DNA of 5,978 bases from JBKJTP01 sp046590195 (GCA_046590195.1 JBKJTP010000299.1:1-5978), one strand, 5' to 3'; positions 1-5,978 are shown, counted from the first letter of the stretch. Numbers and translations are program-made. The notes: a model not told the origin generated them from the letters alone.

Positions 1-175
1 CGGGCTGCGATTATGATCTTCACATCGATCTCGGTTATCCTGTGCTGCGTAATTCTGATGAGCAAACTGAATTCGCTGAAGTCTTTCGCGCAGCCTTCAG
101 CGAATTCAGTTTGCTCATCAGAATTACGCAGCACAGGATAACCGAGATCGATGTGAAGATCATAATCGCAGCCCG
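1..175. repeat. Perfect 81-bp inverted repeat with 13-nt loop at the window end
   Basis: Bases 1-81 are the exact reverse complement of 95-175, separated by TCTTTCGCGCAGC (82-94). The right arm is normal coding sequence of the M20 amidohydrolase (about codons 287-313); the left arm repeats it backwards, so the gene turns back on itself just where about 75-80 more codons would be expected. No mismatch occurs in 81 bp. The likeliest explanation is a fold-back chimera at a contig end, from assembly or whole-genome amplification. A natural palindrome is unlikely because it would destroy a conserved enzyme. The left arm may extend beyond the window. Confidence 0.93.
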
Positions 176-1034
176 CAGACTTCGCGACGCCTTCAACGAT
201 CTCCTTCACACGCTTGTGAGCATATTCGCGCCACTCCTTCGACATCGATCTGACTGTCCCGACTAGCTTCACCTCATTCGGAATGATGTTCGGCGCAAAG
301 CCGCCATGGATCGAGCCAATGGTGATAACCCCGTGTGCGAATGGATCGAGATTGCGAGAGACCAGCGTCTGCAACGCCATGATCACCTGTGCGCTGGTGA
401 CGATCGGATCAACCGCGTGATGCGGACGCGCACCGTGTCCGGACTTACCCTTGATCGTAATGTAAAGCTCGTCAGCGCTTGCCATCATCTCGCCCGCGCG
501 GAAGCCCACTGTACCGGCATCCGACTGTGCGTAGACGTGCAAACCATAGATCTCATCCACACCATCGAGCGCTCCAGCTTCGATCATGAATGGCGCACCA
601 CCCGGATTGCGCTCTTCGCTCGGCTGAAAGAGAAAGCGAACTTCCCCATTCAACTCGGACTTCATCTCGTTCAGGATCATCGCCGCACCCAGCGCGATCG
701 ACGTATGCGCGTCGTGTCCGCAGGCGTGCATCTTGCCTTCATTCTGGGATGCGAACGGGAGCCCTGTTGCCTCTTTGATCGGGAGTGCGTCCATGTCAGC
801 GCGAAGTGCGATCGTCTTCCCTGGCTTGCCCGATTTGATGAAGCCGAGCACGCCGGTCTTCGCAACTTGGGTCTTCGTCTCGATGCCAACCCGCTTCAAC
901 GTTTCAGCAACCAGCGTGCTGGTCTTGATCTCTTCGAAGGCAAGCTCGGGATGCGAGTGGATCTCGCGGCGAAGCCGAACGACTTCATCGTAATACTTAT
1001 CGGCGAGAGAGCGAATGCGAGATGTTAGATCCAT
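1..1034 (-). CDS. M20 family (M20D-type) metallopeptidase/amidohydrolase, 3' end missing
   Basis: Reading from the ATG at 1034, the frame stays open to the left edge. The first ~315 codons encode an M20D amidohydrolase of the hippurate hydrolase, N-acetyl-diaminopimelate deacetylase and indole-acetyl-amino-acid hydrolase group: cytosolic zinc enzymes cleaving N-acyl amino acids or small amides. Visible are LRREIHSHPEL (21-31), LRADMDALPI (77-86), the metal-binding MHACGHDAH (C105, H107), FQPSEE with E140 and E141, the ligand in GLHV (H166), and KSGHGARPHHAVDP (H200) opening the dimerisation domain. FAPNIIPNEVKLVGTVRS (247-264) is also typical. About 75-80 residues, including the last metal-ligand histidine, are missing. 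From about codon 319 the frame enters the reverse complement of its own upstream sequence (inverted repeat at 1-175), so that part is not real protein. The start lies 5 nt after the nuclease gene stop with no clear ribosome-binding site, suggesting coupling. Substrate cannot be assigned. Confidence 0.9.
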   Translation of the reverse strand, partial: MDLTSRIRSLADKYYDEVVRLRREIHSHPELAFEEIKTSTLVAETLKRVGIETKTQVAKTGVLGFIKSGKPGKTIALRADMDALPIKEATGLPFASQNEGKMHACGHDAHTSIALGAAMILNEMKSELNGEVRFLFQPSEERNPGGAPFMIEAGALDGVDEIYGLHVYAQSDAGTVGFRAGEMMASADELYITIKGKSGHGARPHHAVDPIVTSAQVIMALQTLVSRNLDPFAHGVITIGSIHGGFAPNIIPNEVKLVGTVRSMSKEWREYAHKRVKEIVEGVAKSAGCDYDLHIDLGYPVLRNSDEQTEFAEGCAKDFSEFSLLIRITQHRITEIDVKIIIAA

Positions 1035-1039
1035 GATGT

Positions 1040-2953
1040 CTATTCTGTATTCATTGGCCGCAATACGATCCGGCCTACCTGCTTCTTTTTGGTTATGGCT
1101 TTCGACGTCGCCTTCTGCGCCGCTTTCGGCGCGACCTGAAGAGCCTCAGTGGTAACAGCAACCGGGAGCGGATTGAGTTCTACCGAAATCGCGGTAGCGC
1201 TAGCTTTTTGGACGACCGACTTCTTCGTCTCGGTCAAGAGAGCTGTGAGCGAACGAGCAAGCTTCGGCACCACCGTGTCCCATTCGCTTGTGAGATAGAT
1301 GACGGTGCTCCCTTGCCGTTTCTTTCGATCGGCCCATGCCGAGAGGATGCGCATCTCATCGACCTCGGGCTTGCCACACGTTGGCGGGATCGCGTTCGTA
1401 GCATCGCTGTAGTACATTCGGAGCTGCTTAGCAAACCAGTCCTGCGCGCGCTCGATGTGGCTGGCCTTGACATTGATCTGCTTGACCAATCTCCCAAATC
1501 TTACAAAGTAAACCTCGGCCTCTTCATCGTTTGACTTGGCCATGATGACGAAGTCATTAGTGTTCAGGCTTGCCACAGAACGTTCGCCACTGCCAATGAC
1601 CCTCCGCAACTCAAAGAGTCGTTGCTTCAGGAATTGGGCCTCCTCAAAGTCGAGCCGTTCAGCAGCATCGAACATCATCTTCTCGACCAGTTGCAGAATG
1701 CCTGCTTCACTTGATGAGAGGAACTGCCGTAGTCGCTCGACCTCAACGCGATACTCCTGCTTCGATTCTCGCAATGCACAAGGCGCGTTGCAGCGATGGA
1801 TCTCATGATAAAAGCAAGGCTTGACATCAACACCGATCTTGAATTCATCGCCGCATTCACGCAGCTTGAACGAGCGATTCATCACATCTATCAGCGCTTC
1901 GACACTCTCGCGAGATCGGAACGGGCCGTAGTAATCAGCGCCATCGCTTGCTGGCTCGCGCGTGGCAGTCAGTCGCGGAAAATCGTGCTGAACATCGAAC
2001 TTCAGGAAGGTGTAACCTTTGTAGCGCTTCTCTAGTGAGTTGAAGCGTGGCTTGAGCACCTTGATCTTTTTCGATTCAAGCAATAGCGCTGAGAGCTCGC
2101 TGCCAGTCTCCTCGTACTTGATCTCCTTGACTGCCTTCATCAAACGCGCGAGTTTCTTCGCTGAGTCCTGATGCGATGCGGTGAAATAGGTGCTAACTCG
2201 ATCACGGAGATTCTTCGCCTTTCCTACGTAAAGTACCTCGCCGTTGCGATCGTGCATCATGTAGACGCCGGGACGCTCTGGGAATTCGCGAACGGTATCG
2301 CGAAGCTTCTTCTGTTTTTGTGGTACGACGGTTCGACCGTTAACCTTGCGGAATTGCAGCTTCAGCAGTTCATCGAGTTCGAAGATCTCGCACTCGTTCT
2401 CGGCCATGTCGAGAAAGTTGAGCAAGACATTCGCTGTTGCCTCAGCATCGCCCATGGCTCTGTGCCGCGCTTTGATCTTGATGCCGTAATGATCGCAGAC
2501 GTGCTTTAGGCTTCGACGCTTAAGCGTAGGCAGGAGCATTCTCGCAAGCCTGCACGTGCAGAGTGTCGGTGTACTTAGCTCTGGATTCTTATGCGTGCCA
2601 TACGGCAATTCAAGTCTTGCTCTTGCGTAAGATGCAGAGATGAATCCATGATCGAACTGGACGTTGTGCCCAACGACGATTGGGGCCGGACCAGTCGCGC
2701 TGATGAACGAGCTGATCTCATTCGCGGCATCGGGGAACGTTGGCTTCCCAAAGACCATCGCGTTCGTGATGCCGGTATATTGCGCGATAAACGGGGGGAT
2801 GTACTGCCCGGGATTCAGCAGCGTTTCGAAGCGATCGGTGATCTTGCCCTTCTGCACACGCAGCATCGCGATCTCGGTGATCCGATGCGTGAAGGCGCTG
2901 AGGCCCGTCGTCTCTACGTCGACGACGACGAAGGATGAATCACGGACGAGCAT
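1040..2953 (-). CDS. DnaQ-like 3'-5' exonuclease fused to UvrC/Cho-like GIY-YIG nuclease
   Basis: A 637-residue probable DNA-repair nuclease. Residues 6-182 are a DEDDh exonuclease: ExoI VDVETTG (D12, E14), ExoII GHNVQFD (D101), ExoIII HRAMGDAEA (H164, D169). Residues 222-305 are a GIY-YIG domain like the UvrC N-terminus: PGVYMM (Y231), LYVGKAKNLRDRVSTYF (Y242, K245, R252, Y256), E293 in LLLESKKIKVLKPRFN. Cysteines 367, 380, 388 and 392 (KPC, then HRCNAPC) match the UvrC cluster reported to hold a [4Fe-4S] centre. Residues 423-453 are a UVR motif (AERLDFEEAQFLKQRLFELRR), the UvrB-contacting helical pair. Residues 460-575 resemble the UvrC segment after UVR, but the RNase H-like nuclease and helix-hairpin-helix domains are absent; the tail is Ala/Lys/Val-rich. 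Such fusions are known in several phyla (for example mycobacterial Rv2191-type proteins), but the exact reaction here is inferred. The ATG overlaps the YbbR gene by 14 nt. Confidence 0.92.
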   Translation of the reverse strand: MLVRDSSFVVVDVETTGLSAFTHRITEIAMLRVQKGKITDRFETLLNPGQYIPPFIAQYTGITNAMVFGKPTFPDAANEISSFISATGPAPIVVGHNVQFDHGFISASYARARLELPYGTHKNPELSTPTLCTCRLARMLLPTLKRRSLKHVCDHYGIKIKARHRAMGDAEATANVLLNFLDMAENECEIFELDELLKLQFRKVNGRTVVPQKQKKLRDTVREFPERPGVYMMHDRNGEVLYVGKAKNLRDRVSTYFTASHQDSAKKLARLMKAVKEIKYEETGSELSALLLESKKIKVLKPRFNSLEKRYKGYTFLKFDVQHDFPRLTATREPASDGADYYGPFRSRESVEALIDVMNRSFKLRECGDEFKIGVDVKPCFYHEIHRCNAPCALRESKQEYRVEVERLRQFLSSSEAGILQLVEKMMFDAAERLDFEEAQFLKQRLFELRRVIGSGERSVASLNTNDFVIMAKSNDEEAEVYFVRFGRLVKQINVKASHIERAQDWFAKQLRMYYSDATNAIPPTCGKPEVDEMRILSAWADRKKRQGSTVIYLTSEWDTVVPKLARSLTALLTETKKSVVQKASATAISVELNPLPVAVTTEALQVAPKAAQKATSKAITKKKQVGRIVLRPMNTE

Positions 2954-3914
2954 TCGGCTTGGTCAATGTGGTGATCGCACGGCGGCGGACAACAAACCGT
3001 ACCGATGATGGCTTGCTCGACAAAAAGCTGATGCCTTGCGGTGTTGAGACAGACGGAACAACGTACTCGGCTGAATCGAACCGCATCGGATCGTACATCA
3101 CATAGGCCCTGATGTCATCGCTCTTTAATCTTGCAAGATCTTCCACTCCACCACGCAATGTGACCGAGATGAATCCTGGTACGAAGAGGATCTCTTTATC
3201 GGTCGGGGCAGCATCTGGATGAACGGGTACATAGGTAAATGTTCTTTCACCGATGGCCTGCACGCTTTGACGAACTGTTACGAGAGGATTCGATAGCACA
3301 CGAACGCTGTTGGACAACGTATCGAGTAACTCAACGCTTTCACTCACAGTCTCGCGTGCATTTGATTTGCTAAGCGACTTCGTTGGGAAGAAATGAATGC
3401 TATCGAGAATATCCTGCGAGCCTTCAACAGTGATGAATGGTGGATTTGCTACGGGCTGCCCAACAAGTGCATATCCTCTTCCAGGCGATACATTCATCAC
3501 AGGACGTATCGGCACTTGCTTGCGGATCACGCGGCCAAATGAAACATCGAGCGTATCGGGCTCCACCATCACAAGCTCCACATCGCTTGGCAATCGCGCA
3601 CCGTTGCGGATCTCCTCGGCTGTCAGTTGCAGCGTGTTCGGATTCGTTAGTGGAAAGATTCGCTGCGATAGATCGAGTTCGAATTTGGCGTTGCCAGTAA
3701 ATTCGAGTAAAAGTATTTGCCAGCCAGCACCCTTAACTCTTGCATGAAGCCGTTCAGGTAATCCTGATGCGATCGCGAGGCCTTGCGGTGGTGCGATCGA
3801 GACGGGAATATCGATCTCGGCTTCGTATGGCTTCGAGAGATGGACATAGGTCCAGAGCAGCGCAGCAACGATGAGCGCAGTCAATGCAATGCCGAATCTA
3901 CGACTGAAGCCCAC
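2940..3914 (-). CDS. YbbR/CdaR-like membrane-anchored protein
   Basis: This 324-residue protein has a short basic N-terminus (GFSRRFG), a single transmembrane helix (about 7-26, IALTALIVAALLWTYVHL) and a large extracytoplasmic region. That region looks like three consecutive YbbR-type beta repeats: about 31-125 (EIDIPVSI, then RLHARVKGAGWQILLLEF), 133-218 (VPIRPVMNVSPGRGYALVG, then PPFITVEGSQDILDSI) and 226-310. In Firmicutes YbbR (CdaR) regulates the diadenylate cyclase CdaA; in other phyla its role is unclear, and no cdaA gene lies here. Translation starts at GTG: an in-frame TAG lies directly before it, so no start further upstream is possible in this frame. No Shine-Dalgarno sequence is visible. 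The gene begins 17 nt after the BMC gene stop, and its last 14 nt overlap the start of the exonuclease gene, indicating one operon and probable translational coupling. Confidence 0.82.
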   Translation of the reverse strand: MGFSRRFGIALTALIVAALLWTYVHLSKPYEAEIDIPVSIAPPQGLAIASGLPERLHARVKGAGWQILLLEFTGNAKFELDLSQRIFPLTNPNTLQLTAEEIRNGARLPSDVELVMVEPDTLDVSFGRVIRKQVPIRPVMNVSPGRGYALVGQPVANPPFITVEGSQDILDSIHFFPTKSLSKSNARETVSESVELLDTLSNSVRVLSNPLVTVRQSVQAIGERTFTYVPVHPDAAPTDKEILFVPGFISVTLRGGVEDLARLKSDDIRAYVMYDPMRFDSAEYVVPSVSTPQGISFLSSKPSSVRFVVRRRAITTLTKPNARP

Positions 3915-3931
3915 CTACTTTCGTCGAGTGC

Positions 3932-4660
3932 CTAGTTGTGAATGATACTGGATGAGGTCAGCTCATCATGAGCTGGAGCTCCGCTAGCTGCATCGCGTGC
4001 CGCCTGTGTTCGGCTACGTTCTTCCGTCGTCTTGATCAATTGCAACAACTCGGAGCGATTCGCTTTCGAGATCTCTCGCCCTTGGATCGGAAATCCTGGG
4101 ATCGAGCGAGCATAACGGCGAAGCTCATGAACTGGATAGCTCTCAAGCTCGATGAGTGACTTTGGATCATGATCACCGCTTGCCAGCATCGTTGACCTAG
4201 CAGCACCATTGCTGGCAACTACTGCTGGTTGAAGACGCGGCTCTTCGCGTTGCATGAACCGAGGACGCTCAGACTGTTTTACCATCTCTTGCATCGGACG
4301 CTCGGATTCAAACAATGGCAGCGGTTCTGGCTGCTTCGGCTTGCGCTGAGGTGCCACGACTGACGTCGCTCCGAATGCGGATCGGAGAAGCATCTCGATC
4401 GTATCGAGATGCGGTCGCGCGAAGAAAGTCGAGTCGCTGACGGAGTTGCCATTCTTCGCGATCTGCAAAGCGTACTGCACCTCGGCGAGTGGCCCAGCGA
4501 TCACCGTGGTGATCGCTCCGGCAGAGTTCATCGGAGTAACAGCAACGACTCGTACGCGCGTCTCTTGCGAGATCAACTGCACCAGACGTGCTGCCGCCAT
4601 GAAGCCGTGAGATTCAACGATTGCTACGCTGTCGTTCGGGGAGATCTGAAGTGGATCCAT
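3932..4660 (-). CDS. BMC (microcompartment shell)-domain protein with long C-terminal extension
   Basis: The N-terminal domain (about 11-95 of 242) reads like a BMC shell subunit. SVAIVESHGFMAAARLVQLI matches the [20 protein letters not shown] strand-helix of PduA-type proteins; RVRVVAVTPMNSAGAITTVIAGPLAEVQYAL fits the next strands, pore loop and second helix; ARPHLDTIEMLL matches the terminal PRPHTDVEKIL. BMC proteins normally form hexameric tiles of enzyme-enclosing shells. The lysine commonly found at the hexamer edge appears replaced (SQETRV), and the pore loop is atypical. Residues 100-165 are a low-complexity Pro/Gln/Arg/Glu linker. Residues 167-212 hold a helical motif (YPVHELRRYARSI, then GREISKANRSELLQLI) resembling SAP or Rho-N-like nucleic-acid-binding modules. 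The gene lies 61 bp after recX and 17 bp before the YbbR gene; I recognise no promoter or ribosome-binding site in the 61-bp gap. The domain call is fairly strong; the cellular role is unknown. Confidence 0.78.
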   Translation of the reverse strand: MDPLQISPNDSVAIVESHGFMAAARLVQLISQETRVRVVAVTPMNSAGAITTVIAGPLAEVQYALQIAKNGNSVSDSTFFARPHLDTIEMLLRSAFGATSVVAPQRKPKQPEPLPLFESERPMQEMVKQSERPRFMQREEPRLQPAVVASNGAARSTMLASGDHDPKSLIELESYPVHELRRYARSIPGFPIQGREISKANRSELLQLIKTTEERSRTQAARDAASGAPAHDELTSSSIIHN

Positions 4661-4721
4661 GAGGGACGAAAAACTGGGCTTGGGACTTTACAACTCTCAC
4701 GCTTCGACCAGACGTCGTCCA

Positions 4722-5393
4722 CTAGACATCGTCTTCGAAGCTCTCTTCTACTTCTTCGGATTCAACACCGGAAAGCTTTTGATAAGTGCTCTTGATCAGA
4801 TCGAAATTGAATCCTCGTCCAGCGAGGAAGCTATACATCTTTTGCTTGCGCTTTTCAGGTGTCTCTTTTTGGAGGCGTGGCAATCGCTTCCTCGCTGCCT
4901 CCAGCGCGCGGTCGGCATCAGACTGCCCGGCGTTGACCTCCTTCAAGGTCTCCTCAATGATCAATTGATCGATCCCTTTCTGCTTTAACTCCACCCCAAG
5001 TTGACGCGATGAGACCAGCTTCCTTCCCAACTTATCACTTGCGAAGGCCCGCGACCACTTCTCGTCATTGACAAGATCGTAGCTCCTCAGGAATTCCAGC
5101 ACACGCGTGATGATCTCCTCAGGGATCTCCTCCTTGTGGAGCCGTTCCTTGATCTCCTTCTCGGATCTCGAGCGATGGTTCAGGTAACGAAGCGATACGC
5201 GCTTGGCATCGATCCAGTAATCGAAGTCGAGGATCTTATCGGCCTTGTCGGCGTCGATGTAATCACCCTTGCGGAGGCGGAATTCCTCGATCGTCTGCTC
5301 ATTAACTCCAACGGCAAATTCCTCCTCGATAAAGATCGAGGCTCGGAGCTTATCGCCCTTTTGGCGAGTGATGGCAGTGATCTTACCTATCAT
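4722..5393 (-). CDS. recX: RecX, regulatory protein of RecA
   Basis: RecX binds RecA filaments, limits their extension and inhibits recombinase and ATPase activity. This 223-residue protein has a beta-rich N-terminal region (about 1-60, starting MIGKITAITRQK) that short enterobacterial RecX proteins lack, then tandem three-helix repeats. Repeat 1 (about 63-108) contains the family signature around LRYLNHRSRSEKEIKERL and LEFLRSYDLVND; repeat 2 (about 110-153) contains WSRAFASDKL and the RQLGVELKQKGI element; repeat 3 (about 156-206) contains YSFLAGRGFNFDLI. The end is strongly acidic (ESEEVEESFEDD). The start is the first ATG, 13 nt downstream of the recA terminator stem; no Shine-Dalgarno sequence precedes it, only AT-rich TTTAGAT. 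The position directly after recA supports the call. It probably heads the message for the downstream genes. Confidence 0.95.
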   Translation of the reverse strand: MIGKITAITRQKGDKLRASIFIEEEFAVGVNEQTIEEFRLRKGDYIDADKADKILDFDYWIDAKRVSLRYLNHRSRSEKEIKERLHKEEIPEEIITRVLEFLRSYDLVNDEKWSRAFASDKLGRKLVSSRQLGVELKQKGIDQLIIEETLKEVNAGQSDADRALEAARKRLPRLQKETPEKRKQKMYSFLAGRGFNFDLIKSTYQKLSGVESEEVEESFEDDV

Positions 5394-5406
5394 ATCTAAA
5401 TCGACA

Positions 5407-5434
5407 AAAGGGCGCAGCTTTCGCTACGCCCTTT
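5407..5434 (-). terminator. Rho-independent terminator between recA and recX
   Basis: Read on the minus strand, AAAGGGCGTAGC, a GAAA loop and GCTGCGCCCTTT form a 12-bp stem with one G-U pair, closed by a stable GNRA tetraloop. It is followed by a short T run (TTTT, then GTCGATTT). It starts 16 nt after the recA stop and ends 13 nt before the recX start codon. No separate promoter fits between hairpin and recX, so recX is probably transcribed by readthrough. This matches E. coli, where a terminator between recA and recX keeps RecX far below RecA. The T tract is short, so leaky termination is plausible. Confidence 0.85.
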
Positions 5435-5450
5435 CATCAAAGACTGATCA

Positions 5451-5978
5451 TTAAGCTGTCGCCTTCTTGCTGCGGCTGGTCTTCTCTTCGATCTGGCCAT
5501 TCTCATTCACCGTCGTATTGGTGACGGGAGGATGATTATCGACAGCGATACCAAGCTTCTCGCGAACGGCGCGCTCGACCTTCGCGTAGGCCTCGGCATT
5601 ATCCTTCAGGAATGCCTTGACCGAATCGCGGCCCTGACCGATACGCTCGCCGGCGAACGAGAACCACGATCCAGACTTCTGAATGATATCGTGTTCGATA
5701 CCGACATCGATCATATCGCCAAGCTTCGAGATGCCCTCATTATAGAGGACGTCGAACTCGACCTCGCGGAATGGCGGTGCCATCTTGTTCTTAACGACCT
5801 TCACTCGGACGCGGTTACCGATGATCTCGGTGCCATCCTTGATGACGTCGCGGCGGCGGATATCCAAACGGATCGACGCGTAGAACTTCAACGCGTTGCC
5901 GCCGGTGGTCGTCTCTGGGTTGCCGTACATCACGCCGATCTTCGAACGAAGCTGGTTCGTGAACATCACGGTCGTGCC
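5451..5978 (-). CDS. recA: RecA recombinase, C-terminal part (5' end outside window)
   Basis: RecA is the cytoplasmic ATP-dependent recombinase that forms filaments on single-stranded DNA, carries out strand exchange and triggers LexA self-cleavage in the SOS response. The window holds the last 175 codons, entering in frame at its right edge (GTTVMFTNQ). Visible are the strand leading into DNA-binding loop L2, the L2 signature GNPETTTGGNALKFYAS, the RLDIRR segment, RVKVVKNKMAPPF, and the C-terminal domain with GERIGQGRDSVKAFLKDN. These match RecA closely; Walker A and B lie beyond the window. The gene ends in tandem stops (TAA then TGA). The extreme C-terminus is basic (TSRSKKATA), whereas the E. 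coli protein ends in an acidic autoregulatory tail. An internal methionine near the edge is not the start, because the reading frame stays open to the boundary. A terminator and recX follow. Identity is essentially certain. Confidence 0.98.
   Translation of the reverse strand, partial: GTTVMFTNQLRSKIGVMYGNPETTTGGNALKFYASIRLDIRRRDVIKDGTEIIGNRVRVKVVKNKMAPPFREVEFDVLYNEGISKLGDMIDVGIEHDIIQKSGSWFSFAGERIGQGRDSVKAFLKDNAEAYAKVERAVREKLGIAVDNHPPVTNTTVNENGQIEEKTSRSKKATA

Noticed and set aside
1..175. Natural cruciform, transposon end or terminator at the left edge
   Set aside because: The arms are coding sequence of a conserved enzyme with no transposase, target duplication or T tract; a chimera explains it better.
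42..266. Plus-strand open frame of 74 codons spanning the hairpin
   Set aside because: It exists only because of the fold-back repeat and antisense reading of the amidohydrolase.
306..1028. Long plus-strand open frame of 240 codons
   Set aside because: It is antisense to the M20 amidohydrolase, whose minus-strand frame carries all family motifs; the plus-strand translation has no recognisable domain.
1040..2953. Calling the fusion protein a plain UvrC
   Set aside because: It has an N-terminal exonuclease and lacks the UvrC RNase H-like and helix-hairpin-helix domains, so it is a UvrC/Cho-like fusion, not UvrC.
4661..4721. Possible promoter in the 61-bp gap before the BMC-domain gene
   Set aside because: No convincing -35/-10 pair or Bacteroidota-type TTG/TAnnTTTG pair could be identified by eye, so none is annotated.
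4409..4988. Overlapping plus-strand frames opposite recX and the BMC-domain gene
   Set aside because: No recognisable domains; they are antisense to well-supported minus-strand genes.
5394..5450. LexA-box or SOS operator near recX
   Set aside because: No SOS-box-like palindrome is visible apart from the terminator stem; the recA promoter lies outside the window.

Overview
The window is about 6 kb of compact bacterial chromosome. Every supported gene lies on the minus strand, so transcription runs from high to low coordinates. In transcription order: the C-terminal half of recA (cut by the right edge), a Rho-independent terminator, recX, a protein with a bacterial-microcompartment (BMC) shell-like domain and a long C-terminal extension, a membrane-anchored YbbR/CdaR-like protein, a DnaQ-type exonuclease fused to a UvrC-like GIY-YIG nuclease, and an M20 family amidohydrolase whose 3' end runs into the left edge. 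There is no tRNA, rRNA, CRISPR array or insertion sequence, and no gene-free stretch above about 60 bp apart from the artefact-like left end.

Organism: GC content is moderate, roughly half by eye. None of the five visible start codons has a clear Shine-Dalgarno sequence. The longer RecX, the YbbR protein and the exonuclease/GIY-YIG fusion would fit the Bacteroidota/Chlorobiota/Ignavibacteria side of the tree, possibly a Kapabacteria-like lineage. This is inference; the sequence alone does not fix the taxon.

Layout: 5451-5978 recA; 5407-5434 terminator hairpin; 4722-5393 recX; 3932-4660 BMC-domain protein; 2940-3914 YbbR-like protein (GTG start); 1040-2953 exonuclease/GIY-YIG/UVR protein, overlapping the YbbR gene by 14 nt; 1-1034 M20 amidohydrolase, starting 5 nt after the previous stop. 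The genes from recX onward look like one transcription unit, fed at least partly by readthrough of the recA terminator.

How the genes work together: recA, recX and the exonuclease/UvrC-like nuclease form a coherent DNA-repair theme (strand exchange, its regulator, and a probable structure- or damage-directed nuclease). The YbbR protein and the amidohydrolase look like unrelated passengers. The most unusual member is the BMC-domain protein, which sits alone among repair genes with no other shell or cargo gene visible and carries a C-terminal motif resembling SAP/Rho-N-like nucleic-acid-binding modules.

The first 175 bp are a perfect inverted repeat (81-bp arms, 13-nt loop) folding the amidohydrolase gene back on itself. 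It is most likely a contig-end assembly or amplification chimera, so the sequence left of about position 95 should not be trusted as genomic order.
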